NCBI GenBank assembly: GCA_044358815.1
Contig: JBIKNH010000013.1
Span: 1-36,833 of the forward strand
Length of the DNA stretch: 36,833 nucleotides
Source of the DNA: JBAXSK01 sp044358815
GTDB lineage: Bacteria; Cyanobacteriota; Cyanobacteriia; Pseudanabaenales; Pseudanabaenaceae
Reading direction: 5' to 3'
Below, piece by piece: positions 17,101-23,966 of this stretch; the first letter of the stretch is position 1; each line of letters opens with the position of its first letter. Position numbers and translations under genes: made by a program. The notes beneath the pieces are model-generated. The model was not told the DNA's origin, searched no databases, and saw only the letters and a program-made list of their open reading frames with translations.

Positions 17101-20055
17101 ACGGCTGCTGTAGGTTCGACTAGCCTGACTAATCTAGGGTTTACAGATAATTTACCAACTAATCTCAGGGCAGTGCCAGGTACTACGGGCGGTTCTTGCG
17201 TAACTGTGAGAGGTGGTACAGCGACAATTACCCAAAATGTTGGAGTTAATCAAGATCGGGTCACTTTAACTGGAGCAACCCTACCCCAAGGGCAAAGTTG
17301 TACTGTAACTTTTGATGTTACCTCTAGCGTTGTTGCGAATTACACTGGTGCTACTGCTAATACCATCGACCGTAGTACCCAAGTTACTAACGACCAACTC
17401 GTGCCTGCACAACAAAGTGCCACAGCTAGCATTGATTTCCTTGCTGGTCTGAATATAACCAAAACCTTCGACAATGCAACTAGTAGCACTATCGTTGCCG
17501 GACAAACTTCAATACTTCGCATTGCTATCAGTAATACCAGTGGACAAAACCTCAGTACTGTTAGCCTAGACGACAACCTACCCGCGAATGTGTTAATTGC
17601 TCCGACTCCTGGAACGTCTGCAATTAATTGTGGTTCACCGACTTTCACTGCTGATCCGTCAACGAATCTATTCCGGATTACGAATGCTTCCATTAGTAAT
17701 GGTGCAACCTGTACCCTGGCGGTTACGGTCACCAGTAGTGTACCTAATGCTGGTTATGTGAATACAATTCCTGCGAATGCTGTCAATACTGGAGTCGGGG
17801 TAAGCAATACCAGCCCAGCGTCAGCAACTCTAGTGGTTAACACGCCTTTAGGTATTACGAAGTCCTTTAATTCGTCAACCATTGGTGTGAATGGTATCTC
17901 TACAGTAACTCTAACCATTTCTAACCAATTCCCTAGTGCAGTGAACTTTACCAGTAGCCCTGTGGGTCTAACCGACACTTGGACTGCGGCTAACTTACAA
18001 ATTGCTAATCCTCCCAATGCTTCCACCACTTGTGCTGGGGGCACAGTCAGTGCTGTGGCGGGGCAAAAAACGGTGACACTCTCTGGTGGACAAATTCCCG
18101 CTGGTTCCGTCACTGTGCCAGGTGTGTGCTTGGTGCAGTTTGATGTAACTGCTACTGCCACTACTCCTACCCCTGTTATTAATACGATTCCGGCAAACAA
18201 TCTCAGCACTATACAGGGTTATACCAATAGTACTGCTGCTACTGCTAACCTCACTATTACCACCTATAGCCTGATTGTCGGTAAATCTTTTAATCCATCT
18301 ACCATTGATGGTGGTACGCCTACAATTCTAAAAGTTGATATTGAAAACCCAAGCAATGGAATTCCTTTAACCAATCTACGCTTTGTAGACAATATGCCCG
18401 CAGGGATGATTGTTTACTCAGTGCCTAATCCGATTGTGTCAGCTAATTGTCCGGGCGGTGTAATCAGTGCCACGCCAGGGGCAGGCAGTTTTAGTTTTAG
18501 TGGCGGCTCTCTAGGAGTTAATCAAACTTGTACCATTACCCTCAATGTCACTTCTGTTCAGCAAGGTACTCTAACCAACTCCATTCCACCTTCCAACTTC
18601 ACCAATAACGAAGGGGTTCTCAGTAAGGAAGGGATTGGTTACCCTGCCACCGTGGCAGCAAATTTCTCTGTATTACCGTCAGCGGAGTTTGCTAAGGAGT
18701 TTGATTTACCGAGTATTGCTCCCGGTGGTGTGGCATCGCTGAAAATCACTGTGGCTAATACTGCGACGGCGATTAATCTGACAGGGATGAATTTTCAAGA
18801 CAACTTACCGTCTGGTTTAATTGTCGCACCAACGCCAAATATCCGAAACAATGGTTGTAATGGCACAATCACAGCTAATCCTGGTTCTAGTGTGATTCAG
18901 TTAAGTAATGGTTCTTTGGCTGCTAGTGTCGCTTGCTCCATCCAAGTAGATGTCACAGCCGCTAATCCTGGGCTATACACCAATAGTATGCCCGCTGGTG
19001 CACTACAGACAGCTCAATCTATCAGTAACAAACAGCCTGCCACCACATTGTTCCCTGTACAGGTGCAACCCACCATCGCCAAGGCTTTCAATCCTAGCAA
19101 CATACCATTGGGTGGAACATCACAAATGACAATTACTATTACGAATCCTCACACGTCGGGTTTAGTCAATGTCAATCTGGATGACAATTTACCCACTAAT
19201 TTGGTGGTTGCACCGATTCCGAACTTGATTAACACTTGTAATGGTTCTGTAGCGGCAGCTAGTAATACTGGTTTAGTACGTCTAACCAATGGCAGCATTA
19301 GCGCTAGTAGCAGTTGTACAATTCAGGTTGATGTAACTTCGGGTGTGGGTGGCAACTATACCAATACAATTCCGGCTCGTGCTCTGACTGCATCGGTGGT
19401 AAATGGAGTTAATCCACCAGTGCCCGGACCAACTAATATAAATCCTGCAAGTGCCACTCTTAGTAATACCGCTGTAGCTACTAATCCTCCTAACCTCCTC
19501 CTCATCAAGCGCGTTACTGCTTTAAACAGCACTAACTACACGACGGTGATTGATGACGGCGTTGCCAATAATGAAGATAATGATCCCAAGTGGCCCAGTA
19601 ATTATCTGCAAGGGCAAATCACGCTGACAGGTAAACCAGGCGACCAAATCGAATACACCATTTACTTCTTGAATAATGGTGGCAGTGCGGCGCAGTCGGT
19701 ACGGATCTGTGATGCGATCCAGTCATGGCAAGATTTTGTGCCTAATACTTATACTGGTGTATTTCCTCAAGATAATCCTGGTTCCCTTGGTGATTCAGGA
19801 ATTGCGTTGAAAATTGGTACTGGTTCTGAATTGCATATGTCAAATATCAGTGATCCACCAGATCGGGGTGAATATGTACCATCCCCCACTGTGCCTACTA
19901 ATTGCAATACCTCTAGTAATCCCAATGGTACGGTGGTGGTGGATGTGACCCGTAATAGCGGTTCGCCGACATTCCCTTCGTTGCCCAATGCGACGGCGGC
20001 AGGCACACCCACTGATTCCTATGGTTACATCAGATTCCGTACTAAGGCGAAGTAA
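14125..20055 (+). CDS. Giant secreted DUF11-type protein with 12 Cys-paired repeats, 1976 aa
   Basis: AGGAAG at 14109-14114 supports the ATG. A basic N-region of about 47 residues precedes the hydrophobic core FGAGLFMLSFIAALGFALT; cleavage is near AYGA at residue 68. Twelve homologous repeats of 129-184 residues start at about 71, 208, 341, 474, 606, 790, 963, 1109, 1242, 1383, 1520 and 1649. Each opens with a K-x-F/Y motif (SKVFAPN, AKSFSIN, GKSFNPS, AKAFNPS), then T-x-T-I-x-N, then L-P-x-G/N. Each has two cysteines: one in a (T)xC-x-G turn, one before the last strand (SCTIQVDV). The C-terminal domain (about 1789-1976, IKRVTALNSTN, VRICDAIQSW) differs, carries its own two cysteines, and ends FRTKAK. 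The repeats resemble DUF11/DUF7933-type units. A fibre or sheath role is inferred. It is last in the locus, 93 bp after the OmpA gene and before a terminator. Confidence 0.88.
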   Translation: MKVKVRAILRLISRSSRKLKHSFVQIAKPLRQIFPNARWRFGAGLFMLSFIAALGFALTNQPHPAYGAAAVSKVFAPNVVNPGEKSRATITITNNNNFALTNAGITDAMPSAIKIYDPANATTDCGGGSITAVPGTSTVTMSGGTVPATVGATTGICTISYDVYSSASGTTQNSNIPPGSLTNTQNDTNGNLDVSLTVRPITYNAVTGSKVFSPTSFAATQASVVTITLSNPLNSIALDGATMADNLPSGLTVTGTPATTCNNGITVPNPGATTVTNTGGSVTLNNGQIPANGSCTITFSVTGTIPATYTNTIANNALTTFQGAGLAAGFSSNVTITQPVSLAKSFSINPIKQGDISRATVTITNNSTVQLTNLTVPDNLGSPASGLLYRSDTAPSTTCTGGTVNVTGASGTAATITLQNATLNAGQSCTFSFDVTSRTLGSRTNTITAASITNTQNFKSVNDATANLTVDPLLTIVKSYSDSPIAVGGDSNLIIAITNPANSNVDPVSNISFSDGFNTSGRVVLLNTGAGAGTSTCGGIINGTSSNGFTFTGGSIAKGVTCTLTIPIRGVSNGSTTNTIAQGDVISTQLVTNAVSNSPSITVGAPLTVAKTYSNVNPRQGDPVILTIALRNYDPRQATNVTLTDVLDPRLEIVTTASPDLITTAGVIDPQFILVDSTSGNAITPNTCSGTLSAPRDTAGPTISLTNGVIPPGSTSNPTRCDIRLSVRTDIFIAEAGSPAPVPPDRYRNIIPPADATASYDGGVTTTQSVPNSSNLNQADINPDTNPAVDIFSKQFSVIPPYATASFADNVTTVINTPIKVRYTLRNRSAQISPVINLNDALNAGFKIYRPGTAGFEPTTNCTLRTNSGGTTTTTVTPNFTGTVNNGTSFIMTGGAIRANGGSCIVEFFVISTQENGTTGVPYTNPIRANDLVSTNPSVVNNTPNVIYNKNTGVGPSAIVNSPLTIGKGFSVASTSINTNATATVTLTNTYTTAAVGSTSLTNLGFTDNLPTNLRAVPGTTGGSCVTVRGGTATITQNVGVNQDRVTLTGATLPQGQSCTVTFDVTSSVVANYTGATANTIDRSTQVTNDQLVPAQQSATASIDFLAGLNITKTFDNATSSTIVAGQTSILRIAISNTSGQNLSTVSLDDNLPANVLIAPTPGTSAINCGSPTFTADPSTNLFRITNASISNGATCTLAVTVTSSVPNAGYVNTIPANAVNTGVGVSNTSPASATLVVNTPLGITKSFNSSTIGVNGISTVTLTISNQFPSAVNFTSSPVGLTDTWTAANLQIANPPNASTTCAGGTVSAVAGQKTVTLSGGQIPAGSVTVPGVCLVQFDVTATATTPTPVINTIPANNLSTIQGYTNSTAATANLTITTYSLIVGKSFNPSTIDGGTPTILKVDIENPSNGIPLTNLRFVDNMPAGMIVYSVPNPIVSANCPGGVISATPGAGSFSFSGGSLGVNQTCTITLNVTSVQQGTLTNSIPPSNFTNNEGVLSKEGIGYPATVAANFSVLPSAEFAKEFDLPSIAPGGVASLKITVANTATAINLTGMNFQDNLPSGLIVAPTPNIRNNGCNGTITANPGSSVIQLSNGSLAASVACSIQVDVTAANPGLYTNSMPAGALQTAQSISNKQPATTLFPVQVQPTIAKAFNPSNIPLGGTSQMTITITNPHTSGLVNVNLDDNLPTNLVVAPIPNLINTCNGSVAAASNTGLVRLTNGSISASSSCTIQVDVTSGVGGNYTNTIPARALTASVVNGVNPPVPGPTNINPASATLSNTAVATNPPNLLLIKRVTALNSTNYTTVIDDGVANNEDNDPKWPSNYLQGQITLTGKPGDQIEYTIYFLNNGGSAAQSVRICDAIQSWQDFVPNTYTGVFPQDNPGSLGDSGIALKIGTGSELHMSNISDPPDRGEYVPSPTVPTNCNTSSNPNGTVVVDVTRNSGSPTFPSLPNATAAGTPTDSYGYIRFRTKAK

Positions 20056-20097
20056 TTGCCCAGAAATCACTCCACCTGAAATCTATTCCTAATTAAT

Positions 20098-20150
20098 AAC
20101 CCTGATTCTTAAACTATGACTAGTTCTCAAGTTAAAGAATCAGGGTTTTA
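20098..20150. terminator. Rho-independent terminator between convergent genes
   Basis: A perfect 13-bp inverted repeat has AACCCTGATTCTT at 20098-20110 pairing with AAGAATCAGGGTT at 20135-20147. The stem can extend inward by AAC/GTT after one mismatch. TTTT follows at once on the plus strand, with another T-run at 20153-20157, and an A/T-rich arm lies on the other side. It sits 42 bp after the 1976-aa gene and 42 bp beyond the end of dapL on the opposite strand, so it may serve both. Confidence 0.88.
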
Positions 20151-20191
20151 GGTTTTATTCTAGGGATTGTGTCTGGAGACTTTATGGTGTC

Positions 20192-21427
20192 TTATGCCTT
20201 GAATTTCTCAACGATGCGGCGCGTGGCTTCGATCACATTTTCGCGACTGTTAAAAGCAGAAATCCGGAAGTAACCTTCCCCAGCCGCCCCAAAGCCAGAA
20301 CCAGGAGTCCCGACCACATGGCAAGTAGTGAGTAATTTATCGAAGAAGTCCCAGCTAGATAAACCTTGAGGGGTTTTTACCCACACATAGGGTGCATTGA
20401 TGCCGCCATACACTGCCAAACCCGCTTCGGTGAGTTTTTCGCGGATGATTTGGGCATTTTCGAGATAGAACTGCACTAGGGCTTTGGTTTGAGCTTGTCC
20501 GGCTTCGCTATAAACTGCTTCGGCTCCGCGCTGCACGATGTAAGAAACGCCATTAAATTTAGTGGACTGGCGGCGGTTCCAGAGTTTCCAGAGTTCCACA
20601 TCGCTGCCGTCCTTGGCTTTGCCCATCAAGTTCTTGGGAACTACCGTGAAAGCGCAACGGGTTCCGGTAAATCCAGCGTTTTTGGAAAAAGAACGGAATT
20701 CAATGGCGCATTCTTTAGCCCCTTCGATTTCAAAGATGGAATGGGGCAAACTAGGATCGGTAATAAAAGCTTCGTAAGCCGCATCAAAGAAAATAATGGA
20801 ACCGTGATGGCGGGCATAGTCTACCCATGCTTGGAGGTGGGCGCGGGTGGCGGTGGCTCCGGTGGGGTTATTAGGGAAACACAGATAAATTAAATCAACT
20901 TTAGTATCGGGAATCTGTGCCGTAAAGTCATTCTCAGCGGTGACGGGTAAATAGACTAAACCACCATATTCGCCGCGTTCGTTGGCATCGCCGGTGTGCC
21001 CTGCCATGACGTTGGTATCCACATACACGGGATAAACCGGATCGGTCACAGCAATGGTATTGTCATCACCAAAAATGTCTAAAATGTTGCCACAGTCGCA
21101 CTTGGAGCCATCGGAAACAAAAATCTCATCGGCGGTAATATCGCAGCCTCTGGCTTGGAAATCATGGCGGGCAATGGCTTCCCGTAACCAGCCATAGCCT
21201 TGCTCAGGACCGTAGCCTTTAAATGAACCACGTTCTGCCATGTCATTGACGGCTTGGATCATGGCTTCACGACAGGCGGCGGGTAACGGCTCGGTGACAT
21301 CCCCAATGCCCAAACGGATGATCGGTGCGTCAGGATTGGCAGCAGCAAAGGCATTGACCCGACGGGCAATTTCTGGGAACAGATAGCCTGCTTTGAGTTT
21401 TAAGTAATTATCGTTAACACGTACCAT
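20192..21427 (-). CDS. dapL: LL-diaminopimelate aminotransferase
   Basis: This PLP enzyme converts tetrahydrodipicolinate directly to LL-diaminopimelate with glutamate as amino donor, the one-step lysine/peptidoglycan route used by cyanobacteria, chlorophyll plants and Chlamydia. Length 411 aa is normal for the family. Visible class I/II aminotransferase residues are the NPTG loop (residues 187-190), Asp215 and Tyr218 in FFDAAYEAF, and Schiff-base Lys249 in RSFSKNAGFTGTR with Arg257. Diagnostic DapL stretches are RLGIGDVTEPLP, SDGSKCDCGNI and DPVYPVYVDTNVMAG. The ATG start MVRVNDNYLKLKAGYLFPEI matches the usual N-terminus. The gene is divergent from sigF and convergent with the surface locus. 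Confidence 0.97.
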   Translation of the reverse strand: MVRVNDNYLKLKAGYLFPEIARRVNAFAAANPDAPIIRLGIGDVTEPLPAACREAMIQAVNDMAERGSFKGYGPEQGYGWLREAIARHDFQARGCDITADEIFVSDGSKCDCGNILDIFGDDNTIAVTDPVYPVYVDTNVMAGHTGDANERGEYGGLVYLPVTAENDFTAQIPDTKVDLIYLCFPNNPTGATATRAHLQAWVDYARHHGSIIFFDAAYEAFITDPSLPHSIFEIEGAKECAIEFRSFSKNAGFTGTRCAFTVVPKNLMGKAKDGSDVELWKLWNRRQSTKFNGVSYIVQRGAEAVYSEAGQAQTKALVQFYLENAQIIREKLTEAGLAVYGGINAPYVWVKTPQGLSSWDFFDKLLTTCHVVGTPGSGFGAAGEGYFRISAFNSRENVIEATRRIVEKFKA

Positions 21428-21927
21428 AGCGCGAGTCTTTAGTGATTAAGGTGAATTGTTACAAAAGATGAAGTCTGCTGTGGAACATCTTGCCACAGGT
21501 TAGGGACCTGATCACGTCACAAGTCATGGTTAATTGCTTTAAACCCTCAAACACAAGCTATCTCAACACTCTCTAACTACTTTTCTCTTTACTTTTCTGT
21601 CTCAATACTTTCTAAATACCTTGCACCTAATTTGCATCCAATTTTTACCTAACACAGTGTTAGGTAGGTGTTAGGTAGGTTGTCCCATGACCGAACCGAA
21701 ACTCCTAACAGGTTGCAAGGTGTTTTATGTAGATTACCCACCTATACTCAAAACATATCGCTAGGGACTATGCATATTTGCGCTGTCAAATACATCGAAT
21801 ACCTATCTGCTATTGGTTCGCAAATGTTGATTCGGATTTATTCACGAGATTTAGTCGCAAATATTTACCTGTTTTAGCCACAAAAGCCTTATCCCCACAC
21901 ACTCCCAGGGATGCACTGCCCCCCGAA
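21428..21927. other. Intergenic region between divergent dapL and sigF
   Basis: About 500 bp separates the two starts. A C/T-rich stretch (about 21560-21620) precedes the palindrome plus repeat at 21647-21678. Downstream, TATACT at 21743-21748 is a possible -10 for sigF, though no good -35 lies 17 bp before it. Open frames here lack recognisable protein character; the in-frame extension of sigF back to 21778 reads as non-conserved sequence. Confidence 0.5.
21647..21678 (+). promoter_or_regulatory. Operator-like palindrome with repeated half-site upstream of sigF
   Basis: ACCTAACAC at 21647-21655 and GTGTTAGGT at 21657-21665 form a perfect 9-bp inverted repeat around one base. The right half-site is then repeated exactly: GTGTTAGGTAG occurs at 21657-21667 and 21668-21678, one helical turn apart. 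Three half-sites phased this way suggest binding of a dimeric regulator plus a third subunit. It lies about 250 bp before sigF and 220 bp before dapL; the target gene is uncertain. Confidence 0.55.
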
Positions 21928-22728
21928 ATGATTATGTATAAACTAACTGCCACTGCCAATAAAAGCACTTCGTTCTCTAGCGCTGACCGAAACACTAGCT
22001 TAACTCTGCTGAAGCAATATCGCCAAAATCCCCAAGCTCATCTCCGCAATCGCTTGGTAAGGCTTAATCTGGGCTTGGTGACTAAGGAAGTTAGTTTCTG
22101 GGCAAAACCCCATACGGAACTTTACGAAGATTTGTTACAAGTGGGGGCTATGGGTTTACTTGGCGCAATTGAGCGGTTTGAAATCGAACGGGGTTATGCT
22201 TTCAGTTCGTTTGCAGTGCGTTATATTCGGGGGGAGATCCAGCATTATCTGCGGGATAAAACCAATGTTGTGAAAATGCCCCGTCGCTGGCAAGAGATTT
22301 ATCAGCAGGGTTTGAGACTAGCCCAAAAACTACGTTCTACCCTAGGGCGGGAACCTTCTACAGCGGAATTAGCAGCAGCTTTGGAGATCACGCCCGCACA
22401 ATGGCAAGAAATTCGCCTTGCCCACCAAAACCGTGAGCCGCTGAGTTTAGATGCACCAATTAAAAATGATGATAAAGATGCCACAAGTTTACTGGAGTTG
22501 ATGCCCGATCCCCACAGTAGTAATGAGCATCATGATTGGTCGGGAATTCATCAAGCCCTAGCCCATTTAGAAGGACGTACCCGCACGATTATGGAATTTG
22601 TATTCCTTGAAGATCGTCCTCAGCGAGAAGTGGCAGTAATGCTAGGGATTAGTGCGGTTACAGTGTCGCGGCAAGTCAAAAAAGGTTTAGATACTTTGCG
22701 TTCTCTCATGTTAGCAGAAGCCTGTTAA
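21928..22728 (+). CDS. sigF: SigF-type RNA polymerase sigma factor (group 3)
   Basis: The protein has sigma region 2 (about residues 38-120: LRNRLVRLNLGLVTKEV, EDLLQVGAMGLLGAIERFE, YAFSSFAVRYIRGEIQHYLR). Region 3 is at about 122-180 (LGREPSTAELAAALEIT), and a region 4 helix-turn-helix at about 210-262 (EDRPQREVAVMLGISAVTVSRQVKKG). It lacks region 1, which is typical of the 250-270-aa SigF group. In Synechocystis SigF is needed for type IV pilus genes and motility; the same role here is inference. The start is uncertain: the frame is open back to 21778, but conservation begins near SADRNTSLTLLKQYRQNP, so I chose ATG 21928 (266 aa); ATG 21934 is equally possible. No Shine-Dalgarno sequence distinguishes them. 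No anti-sigma gene is adjacent. Confidence 0.9.
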   Translation: MIMYKLTATANKSTSFSSADRNTSLTLLKQYRQNPQAHLRNRLVRLNLGLVTKEVSFWAKPHTELYEDLLQVGAMGLLGAIERFEIERGYAFSSFAVRYIRGEIQHYLRDKTNVVKMPRRWQEIYQQGLRLAQKLRSTLGREPSTAELAAALEITPAQWQEIRLAHQNREPLSLDAPIKNDDKDATSLLELMPDPHSSNEHHDWSGIHQALAHLEGRTRTIMEFVFLEDRPQREVAVMLGISAVTVSRQVKKGLDTLRSLMLAEAC

Positions 22729-22779
22729 TTACAGACTGCTCATAAGTTGCACTAAGTTTCTGAAATAACTTGTATTCAG

Positions 22780-23487
22780 TTATTCACTCAGTTCTTTATG
22801 GGTAATGGAATCAAAGAACTCATTACTCAAACTGCCTAAGGATGGGTCAGGTAGTTCGTCAATTAACTGATGTTGTGGCGGCATATAGGAATGACTTACG
22901 GAATCATAGGCTAAAACTTCCCCAGTTTCCAAATTATAGACCCAGCCGTAAATATTCAAGCGTCCTTGATAGAGTCGCGAGCGCACAATGGGATAGGTCT
23001 TCAGGTGATCGATTTGGGTCAGCACATTCTCAGCGCTGGTAATTTCTAATATCTCTTTATTACTCAAATGACTGTAGTTTTCTTTGACTAAACGGCGCGT
23101 ACCTTCCGCCAGTTTAAGCCATTCGTAAACTAGGGGCATTTCTTCCCGCAGGTGATCCAGTTTGAGTAAGCCGTTCATCGCACCGCAATGGGTATGACCG
23201 CAAACGATAATTTGTTCTATTTCTAGGGATTGAATGGCATATTCGAGGGTTGCCCCTTCACCGTTGGCGGTTGTACCATAGGGAGGGATAATATTTCCGG
23301 CATTACGTACAATGAAAAGTTCACCGACTTCTGCTTTAGTGAGCAAATTAGGGTCAATCCGAGAGTCAGAGCAGGTAATGAAGAGTACCTTGGGCTTTTG
23401 ACTCATACCTAATTTTTCAAACAGTTCCAAATGGGCAGGAAAGTGATGATCTTTAAATTCCCTTAAGCCTCGAATTAGTTTCCGCAT
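22780..23487 (-). CDS. Beta-class carbonic anhydrase (CcaA/IcfA-like)
   Basis: The enzyme interconverts CO2 and bicarbonate using zinc. Zinc ligands Cys39, His98 and Cys101 are visible (FITCSDSR and CGHTHCGAMNG), with the Asp41-Arg43 dyad between them. GELFIVRNAGNIIPPYG is the standard beta-CA block. The C-terminal part (SRLYQGRLNIYGWVYNLETGEVLAYDS) is like cyanobacterial carboxysomal CcaA. At 235 aa it has only a short tail (about 35 residues) after that strand, shorter than the roughly 270-aa Synechocystis CcaA, so carboxysome location is likely but not shown. No ccm genes are nearby. The gene ends 51 bp from the convergent sigF. Confidence 0.95.
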   Translation of the reverse strand: MRKLIRGLREFKDHHFPAHLELFEKLGMSQKPKVLFITCSDSRIDPNLLTKAEVGELFIVRNAGNIIPPYGTTANGEGATLEYAIQSLEIEQIIVCGHTHCGAMNGLLKLDHLREEMPLVYEWLKLAEGTRRLVKENYSHLSNKEILEITSAENVLTQIDHLKTYPIVRSRLYQGRLNIYGWVYNLETGEVLAYDSVSHSYMPPQHQLIDELPDPSLGSLSNEFFDSITHKELSE

Positions 23488-23966
23488 GGTTAGATCTTAT
23501 GGTGATTGTTTGGGTAAGCCAGTGATGGAGCGATAATTACTCACAGGTAATAATGAAAGTTACTTTAAATTTAGAGAATAAATTCTCAAACCCAATGCAA
23601 ATTGCAGTCTAAATTACAATCTAAGTTTCTATCCCATTTTTTACTTTTTCATTAGTTACAGAATTTTACTTCTTAGCATTTAGATCTAACATGTAGATCT
23701 AACATGATTTATTTGACGCTGTGCTAATAAACATTGTTTAATTACATATTTGAATTACATGACAGATAATTAAAACGGTTACATAGCAAAAATCACACAG
23801 CAAAAGCTACATGGCAAAACCATCGCCGAGGATGAGGCTTACATCACAGATCTTTTGTTAAAAGTTATCTAAGGAATCCACCATCTCTAAAAAGAATGGC
23901 GTAGGATCATGGCGATATTAAACTGACTTAATTTACCTAACTGCTGTTACCTAAGAGGATTTACCT
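23488..23966. other. AT-rich intergenic region between carbonic anhydrase and DUF3352 genes
   Basis: This is a divergent 479-bp region with no coding character. It holds a 13-bp tandem duplication at 23681-23706 and a loose series of GCAAAA motifs at 23781-23819. No clear promoter pair was chosen, and no terminator is present. Confidence 0.5.
23681..23706 (+). repeat. 13-bp perfect tandem duplication
   Basis: TAGATCTAACATG is present twice back to back in the divergent intergenic region. It could be two regulator half-sites or a slippage product. Each copy contains the 6-bp palindrome AGATCT. Confidence 0.8.

Noticed and set aside
14335..19480. Long-range repetitive DNA that might be taken for CRISPR or a tandem satellite
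   Set aside because: The periodicity of about 400 bp is at protein level (DUF11-type repeats); there are no short identical repeats with unique spacers.
2352..19990. Many long open frames antisense to the DUF11 genes
   Set aside because: They follow the third-position bias and the Thr/Asn/Val-rich composition of the real genes, and the peptides are low complexity (Val/Pro/Leu-rich) with no recognisable domain.
2209..20055. Type IX secretion or two-partner secretion as explanation of the surface locus
   Set aside because: No Por/Gld homologue, no T9SS C-terminal domain, no TPS or POTRA domain can be seen; the barrel resemblance is limited to general features and one hairpin motif.
20489..20893. 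Open frame antisense to dapL
   Set aside because: Shadow of the dapL codon bias; dapL itself is unambiguous over this stretch.
21668..21877. Open frame overlapping the sigF upstream region
   Set aside because: It begins inside the palindrome/repeat and has no homology-like content; it overlaps the 5' extension of the sigF frame.
22729..22779. Possible terminator between sigF and the carbonic anhydrase gene
   Set aside because: Only a 6-bp inverted repeat (AATAAC with GTTATT) without a G/C-rich stem or T-run.
23781..23819. Three GCAAAA motifs resembling a direct-repeat array
   Set aside because: Spacing and flanking bases vary (ACATAGCAAAA, CACAGCAAAA, ACATGGCAAAA); too degenerate in AT-rich DNA to call a repeat.
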